DNA of 57,774 nucleotides from Lusitaniella coriacea LEGE 07157 (GTDB lineage: Bacteria; Cyanobacteriota; Cyanobacteriia; Cyanobacteriales; Spirulinaceae): the NCBI RefSeq assembly GCF_015207425.1, contig NZ_JADEWZ010000034.1, forward strand, positions 1 through 57,774. Reading direction: 5' to 3'. The position numbers were made by a program, and so were the translations under genes. Below the pieces are notes generated by a model. That model saw nothing but the letters and a program-made list of their open reading frames with translations, had not been told where the DNA came from and searched no databases. Shown here in pieces: positions 8,283 through 16,402 of this stretch (positions are counted from its first letter, which is position 1; every line of letters starts with the position of its first letter).

Positions 8283-11200
8283 ACGACAGTCACTATCAAG
8301 TCGGCGGCAGTCTGAGTAATGAGTCCCCCAGCTATGTAGGACGAGACGCAGACTCGCACCTGTATAGCGCCCTCAAACGGGGAGAATTTTGCTACGTCCT
8401 CAACTCGAGGCAAATGGGAAAATCCTCCCTATTGGTTCGGGTTAAACATCGCCTTGAAGCAGAAGGATTCCTCTGTCTCGGACTCGATATGACCAGCATC
8501 GGCAGCGACAATATTACGCCGGAACAGTGGTATAAAAGTATTGCCTCTGGGCTTTGGCTCGAAGCCGATCTGTTGGGTCAAGTGAACTTGAAAGCGTGGT
8601 GGCGCGACGGGGAAGGGGTTTCTTTAGCGCAACGTTTAAATCGATTTATTCGCGAAGTTCTGCTTGAGGAATTTCCCCAGCAAAAAATCGTTATTTTTAT
8701 CGATGAAATCGACAGCATTCTCAGTTTAAAATTCTCCATTGACGACTTTTTTGCTCTCATTCGCTACTGCTACAATCAACGTGCCATTGATCCGACATAC
8801 CAGCGCGTGACCTTTGCCATTTTTGGGGTAGCCACACCGTCTGATTTAATTGCCGATAAAAAACGAACGCCCTTCAATATTGGAGAAGCGATTGAATTGC
8901 GGGGATTTACCCTTGAGGAAGCGCATCTGTTGGCGAAGGGATTGACGGTGAAGGAAGGGAATCCTGATATTATTTTGCGAGAAATTCTCGCTTGGACGCA
9001 AGGGCAACCCTTTTTAACGCAAAAGCTCTGTCAGTTGGTGATTCGCTCTCATCAGGATATAACAGGCGGCGCGCTGGCTATTCCGCCAGGAACCGAAGCC
9101 TTTTGGGTGGAAAGTCTCGTCCGCACTAAAATTTTGTATCAGTGGGAATCGAAGGACGAACCCGAACATTTACGAACGATTCGCGATCGCGTCAATCGCA
9201 ACGTACAGCGAGCGGGACGCTTATTAGGACTCTATCAACAAATTTTACAAGGCGAAGCCCTCAAAGCCGACGACTCGCGGGATTGCATCGAGCTAATTCT
9301 ATCGGGTTTGGTTGCGAAACAAAACGGCGTTCTAGCAGTTAAAAATCGAATTTATCAAGAAGTTTTTAATCTCGATTGGGTGGAAAACCAACTTCGTTCC
9401 CTACGTCCCTATTCCGAAGCATTTAATGCTTGGATCGCTTCCCAGAAAAAAGATGAATCTCGGCTGTTGTTGGGACAAGCTTTAAGGGAGGCAGAACTTT
9501 GGTCCCAAGGTAAAAGTTTGAGCGATGGGGATTATCAATTTTTAGCTGCTTCAGAATCGCGCGATCGCGCCAACGTACAAATGGCACTAGAAGCCGAACG
9601 CACCCAAGCCATTCAAGCGCAACTCGAAGAAGAACGCAAACGGCGATTGCAAGAGCAAACGACTTTGAAACTACAACGGCTTTTATTAGGCGTTGCAACC
9701 TTGGCATTAGCGTTAACCTCTGGTTTAAGTGCGGTCGCATACTGGCAATTTCGTAAAGCCTCAATTAACGAACGTGCGGCGAGAATCAGCGAAATCAAAG
9801 CGCTGGCATCCTCCGCAGAAGGAAGTTTGGACTCCAATCGACAGCTCGAAGCCCTAGTGCAAGCCATCAAAGCAAGCACTAAATTACGAGGGGTGTGGCA
9901 AGTCGAACCCGAACTCAAACAACGGGTTCAATCTAACCTCAGACAGGTTCTCTATAGCCTAGAGCAGGTCAATTCCCTGTCGGGAAATAGGGGGATTGTG
10001 GATATCGCGATCGCGTCCAATCGGGGTCTGATTGCGGCTGCTACGCGAGCCAATACCATTGACCTTTGGCGAAAAAATGGAGAATTTGTACGATCCATTG
10101 ACGCTCACAATGCTGAAGTTAGAGGAGTGGCATTTAGTCCCAACGGCAAACTGATTGCCTCCGCCTCCGCCGACGGGACGGCAAAACTCTGGCAAACCAA
10201 CGGCACGTTTGTGAAAACCCTGGAAGCGGGTAATAAAGAGTTGTGGGACGTGGAATTTAGTCCCGATGGCAAATTAATTGCAACCGCCTCCGCTGATAAA
10301 ACCGTGAAACTTTGGCGGCGAGATGGTTCGTTGCAGCATACCTTCTACGACATTAAAAGTTCCGTTCGGGGAATTGCTTTTAGTCCCGACGGCAAATATA
10401 TTGTCTCTGCTTCTGTCAATACCATTCAACTGTGGCGCATTGATGGAACATTATTGAAAACCCTAGCGGTACAAAGCGCTCTAAGGAAGGTTGCATTCAG
10501 TCCCGACGGTCAATTTATTGCAGCAAGCGCGGTCGATAATACCATTCAACTTTGGAAAATCGATGGCACGCGATCGGTCAGTCTCAGGGGTCATAAGGCG
10601 GCAGTTCGAGACGTGGCATTTAGTCCCAACGGCGAACAAATTGCCTCCGCCTCAGCAGACAATACGATCAAAATTTGGAAACCTGACGGAACCCTTATCA
10701 AAACAATAGAAGGTCATCAAGCTGTGATTCGGGGGGTGACTTTTTGTTCCGATGGCAACCATCTTATTTCGGCATCTGAGGATGGCACAATTCGGCTGTG
10801 GCAGCGACAAAACCCTTTCCAGCAAAATCTGATGGGACATAACAGGTTGGTGAGAAAGGTGGCGTTTAGTCCCAATGGCAAACGAATTGCGTCGGCATCG
10901 GGAGATAAGACGCTCAAACTGTGGCGGCGCGATGGAACCTTACTCAAAACCCTCACGGATCATCGCAGCATCGTGTTTGATGTAGATTTCGATCCCCAAG
11001 GTCAAAAAATGGCTTCTGTTTCTAGAGATGGCACGCTCAAATTGCGTCAGTCCGATGGAACGGTGCTGAAAACGCTCATTGACAAGAAAATTCCCATTTG
11101 GGGCGTGAAATTTAGTCCCAACGGCAAGCTGCTTGCGGCTGCACTGAACAATGGCACGATCGAAATTTGGCGCTCTGATGGAACCTTACTCAAAGCGTTC

Positions 11201-11812
11201 AACGCCCACGCAGCAGCCGTTAGAAGCGTTGATTTTAGTCCCGATGGAATGCTGTTGGTTTCTGGGGGATTGGACGATAGGGTGAAAATTTGGCGTTCTG
11301 ATGGAACCTTACTCAAAACCCTCACGGATCATAGTGCGTCGGTACGAGAGGTGGCATTTAGTCCCGATGGACGCGCGATCGCGTCCGCCTCAGCCGATAC
11401 AACCGTCAAACTTTGGCGAACCGATGGCACCCTATTAAGGACATTGAAGGGTCATAAAGCCGCAATTTGGGGCGTTGCGTTCAGTCCCGACGGCAAGTTC
11501 ATCGCTTCTGCATCGATGGATAATACCATCGTCCTTTGGCAGCAAAATGGGAGGTTGGTGAGACGTTTGAGAGGCCATAATGCTGTTGTGAGAGGGGTGG
11601 CGTTTAGTCCTGATAGCAAAACCCTTGCCTCTGCTAGCGACGATCGCGCGATTATTCTTTGGGACTTACAAAAAATTCTCAATCTAGATGAGTTAGAGTT
11701 TGCCTGCGATTGGGTGCGGGATTATTTAAAGACGAATCCAGATGTGGATGAAGAAGATCGAAATTTGTGCGATACATTTAGGTTTCATTCCAATAACTCA
11801 GCGTTGAATTAG
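8279..11812 (+). CDS. AAA-like STAND ATPase with membrane anchor and 14 WD40 repeats
   Basis: This 1177-residue protein starts with the same AAA-like ATPase type as its neighbour (YVGRDADSHLY; Walker A NSRQMGKSS; Walker B IVIFIDEID, intact). A coiled-coil-prone charged stretch (430-465) and one transmembrane segment (about 467-488, LLLGVATLALALTSGLSAVA) follow. A helical linker leads to 14 WD40 units (about 565-1135), each with the V-FSPDG-IASAS-D-T-KLW pattern, enough for two seven-bladed propellers. Unusually, each blade ends LW-x-x-DGTLLKTL instead of the common GH-dipeptide linker, so neighbouring blades are strongly alike. STAND-WD40 proteins are signal hubs in cyanobacteria; ligand and partner are unknown. 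It is coupled to the upstream cyclase by a four-base overlap. Confidence 0.9.
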   Translation: MNDSHYQVGGSLSNESPSYVGRDADSHLYSALKRGEFCYVLNSRQMGKSSLLVRVKHRLEAEGFLCLGLDMTSIGSDNITPEQWYKSIASGLWLEADLLGQVNLKAWWRDGEGVSLAQRLNRFIREVLLEEFPQQKIVIFIDEIDSILSLKFSIDDFFALIRYCYNQRAIDPTYQRVTFAIFGVATPSDLIADKKRTPFNIGEAIELRGFTLEEAHLLAKGLTVKEGNPDIILREILAWTQGQPFLTQKLCQLVIRSHQDITGGALAIPPGTEAFWVESLVRTKILYQWESKDEPEHLRTIRDRVNRNVQRAGRLLGLYQQILQGEALKADDSRDCIELILSGLVAKQNGVLAVKNRIYQEVFNLDWVENQLRSLRPYSEAFNAWIASQKKDESRLLLGQALREAELWSQGKSLSDGDYQFLAASESRDRANVQMALEAERTQAIQAQLEEERKRRLQEQTTLKLQRLLLGVATLALALTSGLSAVAYWQFRKASINERAARISEIKALASSAEGSLDSNRQLEALVQAIKASTKLRGVWQVEPELKQRVQSNLRQVLYSLEQVNSLSGNRGIVDIAIASNRGLIAAATRANTIDLWRKNGEFVRSIDAHNAEVRGVAFSPNGKLIASASADGTAKLWQTNGTFVKTLEAGNKELWDVEFSPDGKLIATASADKTVKLWRRDGSLQHTFYDIKSSVRGIAFSPDGKYIVSASVNTIQLWRIDGTLLKTLAVQSALRKVAFSPDGQFIAASAVDNTIQLWKIDGTRSVSLRGHKAAVRDVAFSPNGEQIASASADNTIKIWKPDGTLIKTIEGHQAVIRGVTFCSDGNHLISASEDGTIRLWQRQNPFQQNLMGHNRLVRKVAFSPNGKRIASASGDKTLKLWRRDGTLLKTLTDHRSIVFDVDFDPQGQKMASVSRDGTLKLRQSDGTVLKTLIDKKIPIWGVKFSPNGKLLAAALNNGTIEIWRSDGTLLKAFNAHAAAVRSVDFSPDGMLLVSGGLDDRVKIWRSDGTLLKTLTDHSASVREVAFSPDGRAIASASADTTVKLWRTDGTLLRTLKGHKAAIWGVAFSPDGKFIASASMDNTIVLWQQNGRLVRRLRGHNAVVRGVAFSPDSKTLASASDDRAIILWDLQKILNLDELEFACDWVRDYLKTNPDVDEEDRNLCDTFRFHSNNSALN

Positions 11813-11819
11813 ATTCAAT

Positions 11820-12977
11820 TCACTCCGAATCCTCCAAAATTGCGATTAATCCTTCATTTTTGAGTTCTTCAATGTCGATCTCTCCTTCCTCATTATCGTC
11901 ATTCACCAGCACTGCAATAATTATCTCCTCTGCCGGGAGGTAAAATAGTTGGGACTGAAAGCCAAAGCCTGAGCCAGTGTGTCCCAATTCTTCCCCAAAG
12001 TCGGTTTCGTAACGCTGTATGCCTAATCCGTATTCGCCACCTTCGCGATCGTCGATAAAGGTGAGCATTTCTTCCATCATCTCAGGAGAAAGCAAGGTTT
12101 TCTCGATAAAGAGCGATCGCGCGAATTGCGTTAAATCTGCAACAGTGGAAATGAGTCCCCCATCTCCCAAACCGCCACCACCGACGGGAACCGAGTTGCT
12201 GTCCCACTCCCCATCGCCATCAAAGTCAGCGTAACCCGTGACAAAACCGCCGGGAATGGGTTCTTGGATTTCCATAAAAGTATCGTTTAAACCCGCAGGT
12301 TCGAGAATGCGATCGCGAATTTCTGCGGCGAGGGTGCGTTCGGTTATCTCTTCAACAATGAGTTGTAGGAGAATGTAATTGCTATTGCAGTAAGAATGTT
12401 TCTTTCCCGGCTTCCTTTCCGGTTCTTCATCATAAATGTACGCGATCGCGTCCTTTGCAGTCCAAGATTCCGGTAAATTCCCCTCCTGGATATCTTCATC
12501 AAACATTTCAGAGTACTCCGCCACACCGCTAGTATGGTTGAGGAGTTGGCGAACCGTCACGCGATCGCTGTAGGGAATTTCCTCACTCACCTCTTCCGGA
12601 AGATGCGTATCGATGCTCTCCTCCAAATCCAATTCCCCTTCTTCCACCAATTGCAAAACCACCACCGCCACAAAGGTTTTACTGATACTTGCAATGGCGA
12701 AACGATCGTTGGGTTGCATCGGCGTTTTCTTTTCCCGATTGCTCAAACCAGACGCACCAATCCAACTCCCTTGAGGGGTAGAAATTGCCATCGTCGCACC
12801 CGGCATTTCTCCCTCTTCCACACCCATATCTAATACATCTTGGAGTTGCGAATTTGCTACAACTGTTTGCTGAGATGAAGTTGCCTCTTGCGCCTCGCTA
12901 CACCCTCCCAAGGGTACGACAATCGAGAAAAGTAGCAGTGCGAAGAGTTTCGATTGCAGCCAATTTTGTCTATTCAT
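11820..12977 (-). CDS. Class C beta-lactamase-family serine hydrolase (lipoprotein)
   Basis: A 385-residue exported hydrolase of the beta-lactamase/transpeptidase-like fold (PF00144), related to D-alanyl-D-alanine carboxypeptidases and esterases. A lipobox-like signal ends at LGGC-S (about residues 14-27), suggesting a lipid-anchored periplasmic protein. Active-site motifs: SISK (nucleophile Ser with Lys), YCN in HSYCNSNY (the usual YSN with Cys in the middle) and HTG in LGHTGSGFGF. The C terminus is very acidic. It converges on the WD40 gene with a seven-base gap. True substrate unknown; beta-lactam resistance should not be assumed. Confidence 0.86.
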   Translation of the reverse strand: MNRQNWLQSKLFALLLFSIVVPLGGCSEAQEATSSQQTVVANSQLQDVLDMGVEEGEMPGATMAISTPQGSWIGASGLSNREKKTPMQPNDRFAIASISKTFVAVVVLQLVEEGELDLEESIDTHLPEEVSEEIPYSDRVTVRQLLNHTSGVAEYSEMFDEDIQEGNLPESWTAKDAIAYIYDEEPERKPGKKHSYCNSNYILLQLIVEEITERTLAAEIRDRILEPAGLNDTFMEIQEPIPGGFVTGYADFDGDGEWDSNSVPVGGGGLGDGGLISTVADLTQFARSLFIEKTLLSPEMMEEMLTFIDDREGGEYGLGIQRYETDFGEELGHTGSGFGFQSQLFYLPAEEIIIAVLVNDDNEEGEIDIEELKNEGLIAILEDSE

Positions 12978-13534
12978 TAAAAGCTTATTTAAGGATGAGT
13001 CAGTCGTAACGAGCTATCCCTGGTTACGCGAGGTAATACCAAGATAACCTAACCTTCAATCTCTTTGGCAACCAACAGCGCGATCTCTGCGCGATCGCGC
13101 GGAAATATCCCTTCTACTGCAACCGAATCTTGTGATATCAAATCCTTCAAATTGCTCATTACGCCTGATGTGAACACCCTGAAACCCTTGCTAGGACAAG
13201 GGAATAGGGAACAGGGAATAGGGAATAGGTTTTTTCAGTTATCAATCATTCAGTCATCACCGTGTCACCCCGTCCCCGCGTCATCGTGTCTCCCGGTCAC
13301 TGAGCGTGTTGAAGTGCCGTGTCTCAAGAAAGCTCCCCCAGCCTCCCCCCTCTCCGTGTCCCCGTTTCTCCAACTCTCCGCTAGGTCGGCTTGCGTCCTC
13401 AATCCTCACTAAGGCGATTCAAACAGATTTTATATGATATGAAATCCATAGAACCATTCAGTCGTGAAATATCTTGCTGGTTATGCTAGGTTAAGTTTCA
13501 TGAACACCGCTCCACCATTGAGAGAGAACGTTAA
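12978..13534. other. Intergenic region largely occupied by a dispersed repeat element
   Basis: This is the space between two divergent genes. Positions 13134-13435 are a copy of the MITE-like element described separately. The remainder holds the 5' regions of the serine hydrolase and DUF4079 genes, with no further gene seen. Confidence 0.6.
13134..13435 (-). repeat. MITE-like dispersed element, copy A
   Basis: The ends are imperfect inverted repeats, ATATCAAATCCTTCAAATTGC and (complement) ATATAAAATCTGTTTGAATC. Inside are GGGAATA/GGGAACA heptamers (13200-13227) and a pyrimidine-rich run of CCCCGTGTCTC-like units. It matches copy B (39923-40147) in the opposite orientation, including the conserved block around CTGATGTGAACACCCTGAAA. 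No transposase is encoded. Confidence 0.6.
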
Positions 13535-14005
13535 ATGACCCTTGAAATCCCAGAAACAATCAAAGTCTATTCCCAATTCTTTCACCCCATCCTCATGTGG
13601 GTGTTATTCGCAATTACCCTATATGCACTCTATCTTGGCATTCAGATTCAGCGAACGCGCAATGCAGACAAAGCAGAACGCAAAGCCTTAATTCAAAAGA
13701 ATTTTAATACCAAGCACTATAAAGTCGGTTCCGCGCTACTTGCTTTGATGGTACTCGGCTGTATTGGCGGTATGGCAATCACCTACATTAATAACGGCAA
13801 GCTTTTTATTGGACCCCACCTCCTTGCCGGATTGGGAATGACTGGGATCATTGCCACCTCAGCCGCGTTAGTTCCTTTTATGCAGAAAGGAAACACCTTT
13901 GCTCGCTATAGCCATATTGCTCTTAATGTCACGTTAGTTGGGTTATTCGGCTGGCAAGCTTTCACCGGAATTGAAATTCTCCAACGCATCATCAGCAAAA
14001 TGTAG
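13535..14005 (+). CDS. DUF4079 domain-containing membrane protein
   Basis: A 156-residue protein with four predicted membrane spans (about 14-34, 67-87, 99-119, 127-147), matching the cyanobacterial/plastid DUF4079 family of unknown function. Recognisable blocks are FFHPILMWVLFAITLYALYL at the start and GPHLLAGLGMTGIIATSAAL in the third span; the basic loop RTRNADKAERKALIQK lies between spans 1 and 2. It is probably located in the thylakoid or plasma membrane. GAGAGA lies about ten bases before the ATG, and a hairpin with T-run follows the stop. Confidence 0.85.
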   Translation: MTLEIPETIKVYSQFFHPILMWVLFAITLYALYLGIQIQRTRNADKAERKALIQKNFNTKHYKVGSALLALMVLGCIGGMAITYINNGKLFIGPHLLAGLGMTGIIATSAALVPFMQKGNTFARYSHIALNVTLVGLFGWQAFTGIEILQRIISKM

Positions 14006-14035
14006 GCAATCCAAAAAACGACTCATTCGCGATAC

Positions 14036-14073
14036 TGTAGGGGCTACCAGGGTGTATGTCCCTACAATTTTTC
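14036..14073 (+). terminator. Hairpin terminator after the DUF4079 gene
   Basis: TGTAGGG (14036-14042) pairs with CCCTACA (14060-14066) and is followed by ATTTTT, 31 bases after the stop codon. Confidence 0.6.
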
Positions 14074-14199
14074 AAAGAAGAATTGCACCCAACAACAGGC
14101 TCGACTTTTGCAACTTTCGCGATCGGCAAAAAGCCTGCTATTTCTAGCTTATAACTTTATGAGATGTCCCAATCTTAATGCGTAGTGCTATATTAACCC

Positions 14200-16287
14200 A
14201 TGCAGTTTTTAGAATTCCTCCCCGACACCCCCCTGGTTTCTTTCACCATCTTGATTCTGGTTGCGCTACTCGTTCCTCCCATTTTCGAGAAATTGCATCT
14301 CCCCGGATTGGTTGGATTGCTCGTTGCGGGAATTCTTCTGGGTTCCAATGGCTTGAACTTGCTCGATCCCCAAGACGATACGATCAAACTCCTCTCGGAT
14401 GCGGGGAAAATTTATTTGATGTTCGTAGCGGGTCTAGAAATTGACCTCGACGATTTTCGTAACAAGAAAAATCGTTCCCTGGGTTTTGGGGTTGCAACCT
14501 TCCTCTTACCCCTTGTGGCGGGAATCGCAGTCGGTCGTATTTTTGGCTTTAGTTGGAATGCCTCGATTCTCATTGGTTCTTTGTTGTCATCCCATACGCT
14601 TTTGGGCTATCCGATTGTTAATCGTTTGGGAGTGGTTCGCAACGAAGCCGTAACAGTAACGATTGGCGCAACGATTTTCACCGATATTGCTGCTTTATTA
14701 GTACTCGCAATCTGTATTTCCGTTCACCAAGGGGAATTCACCCCCGCAAGTCTGGCGATGCAACTGGGTTCGCTTGCTCTTTATTCCTTTGCGGTTCTCT
14801 ACGGGATCGATCGCGTGGGAAAAGCCTATTTTCACCGTACCGGGGATGAGGAAAGCAATCAATTCCTCTTTGTCCTCGCAGCAGTATTCCTCGCTGCGGT
14901 TGGCGCTCAACTGATTAATGTGGATAAAATTGTCGGAGCATTTCTCGCCGGATTAGCGGTTAATGATGTCATTGGTCACAGTCCGGTGGAGGAAAAGGTT
15001 GAATTTGTGGGCAGTACGCTCTTTATTCCCTTTTTCTTCGTAACAATGGGCTTATTGCTGGATATTCCTACCTTCGTAGAAACGATTACTTCCCCCTACG
15101 GGTTGGGATTAACCCTGGCGATTATCAGTAGTTTAATCGCGAGTAAGTTCCTCGCCGCACTGGGAGTAAAGCTGCTCTATCGCTACGATTGGAACGAGAT
15201 GCTGACCATGTGGTCGCTGTCTTTGCCCCAAGTTGCTGCGACCTTAGCCGCCGCTTTAGCGGGATTTCAAGCCTTGAATTCGGCTGGAGACACGCTGTTG
15301 TCTGAGGCGGTATTCAATACGGTGATTGTCATGATGTTGGTGACGGCAATTTTGGGACCAGTGCTAACGGCACGTTTTGCACGCAAGCTGCCTTTACCAC
15401 AACAAGGGCGCGGTCGCGCGATCGATGCGTCTTCCGATTGGGATGCAACCCAGGAGGGAGTTACACCGCATCCCTTTACCGTCGTCGTCCCGGTTTACAA
15501 TCCCCTCACGACCAAATACTTAATCGAAATGGGCGTTCTGCTGGCACGCCAAGAGTCGGGAACGCTAGTTCCCCTGTCCATTGCCAAAGCACACGTTCAC
15601 ATGGACGATCCGCAATTGAAAATTTCCCTGATTCAAAGTCAAAAACTCCTCAAACGTGCGGGGGAAACCAGTCACGAGTTTGACATGGAAGCGCAACCCA
15701 TTCTGCGAATTGACGATGATATTGCCAACGCAATTGGTCGCGTAGCGCGGGAGCAAAATGCAAGCTTGGTGGTGATGGGATGGAGTCAAACCACGGGATT
15801 GCGGGCGCGTTTATTTGGCAGTGTCATCGATCGCGTGTTTTGGGCTTCTCACTGTCCTGTCGCGGTGATGCGCCTTTTGGAAGAACCGATTAATATCCAT
15901 CGCCTGTTGGTTCCCGTTAAAGCAATTACCCCGCGATCGCTCAAAGCGATTCGTTTCGCACAACGCTTTGCCGATACAAACCAAGCCTCCCTCACGCTAC
16001 TTCATGTTTGCGTCCCCAACACCCCTCAAGAACAAATCGCTGCTTTCGAGCAAAAATTAGAAAAGGTGCTGGCAAACGCGAAACTCAAGGTGTCCTCAGA
16101 AATAAAAACCGTCGCCCATGAGGATGCAGCTCATGTCATTCTTAAAGTCTCGCGATCGTTCGAGTTGGTGATTCTGCGATCGACGCGCCGCCGCACGGCT
16201 GGGGGACTTGCCGTTAGCGATGTCACAACTCAGGTGGTGAAAAAACTCACCTGTTCTTTGGTTCTTTTCGGCGAACCGCATAGCTGA
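14200..16287 (+). CDS. CPA2-family cation:proton antiporter with C-terminal universal stress domain
   Basis: A 695-residue protein. The first 400 residues form about 12 membrane spans of the monovalent cation:proton antiporter-2 family (Na+/H+ exchanger domain; LHLPGLVGLLVAGILLG near the start, FVAGLEIDLDDF, LAGLAVNDVIG). Residues 425-570 and 575-690 are soluble and resemble two UspA-type modules (LVVMGWSQ...GSVIDRVFWASHCPVAVMR and LLVPVKAITPRS...ILRSTRRR). It likely exchanges Na+ or K+ for protons at the plasma or thylakoid membrane, with the cytosolic part sensing nucleotide or stress state. Start ATG at 14200. The stop codon abuts the end of a repeat fragment. Confidence 0.9.
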   Translation: MQFLEFLPDTPLVSFTILILVALLVPPIFEKLHLPGLVGLLVAGILLGSNGLNLLDPQDDTIKLLSDAGKIYLMFVAGLEIDLDDFRNKKNRSLGFGVATFLLPLVAGIAVGRIFGFSWNASILIGSLLSSHTLLGYPIVNRLGVVRNEAVTVTIGATIFTDIAALLVLAICISVHQGEFTPASLAMQLGSLALYSFAVLYGIDRVGKAYFHRTGDEESNQFLFVLAAVFLAAVGAQLINVDKIVGAFLAGLAVNDVIGHSPVEEKVEFVGSTLFIPFFFVTMGLLLDIPTFVETITSPYGLGLTLAIISSLIASKFLAALGVKLLYRYDWNEMLTMWSLSLPQVAATLAAALAGFQALNSAGDTLLSEAVFNTVIVMMLVTAILGPVLTARFARKLPLPQQGRGRAIDASSDWDATQEGVTPHPFTVVVPVYNPLTTKYLIEMGVLLARQESGTLVPLSIAKAHVHMDDPQLKISLIQSQKLLKRAGETSHEFDMEAQPILRIDDDIANAIGRVAREQNASLVVMGWSQTTGLRARLFGSVIDRVFWASHCPVAVMRLLEEPINIHRLLVPVKAITPRSLKAIRFAQRFADTNQASLTLLHVCVPNTPQEQIAAFEQKLEKVLANAKLKVSSEIKTVAHEDAAHVILKVSRSFELVILRSTRRRTAGGLAVSDVTTQVVKKLTCSLVLFGEPHS

Positions 16288-16380
16288 TATAAAATTTGGT
16301 TGAATGCCCCTCAGTGAGGATTGAGGTCGGAGACGGGGAGACGGGGAGACGGGGAGATGGGGAAGCTGGGGAAGTGAGGG
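16287..16380 (+). repeat. Left-half fragment of the MITE-like element with purine-rich octamer repeats
   Basis: ATATAAAATTTGGTTGAATG matches the left terminal repeat of the dispersed element and begins on the last base of the antiporter stop codon. It is followed by tandem GGGGAGAC units. The right end is not recognised. Confidence 0.5.
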
Positions 16381-16402
16381 GAGCCATAGCTTTTTAAGAA
16401 TC

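Noticed and set aside
11820-12977. Beta-lactam resistance gene
   Set aside because: The motifs fit the broad serine hydrolase/carboxypeptidase family; nothing shows beta-lactamase specificity, and this is an ordinary chromosomal lipoprotein gene.
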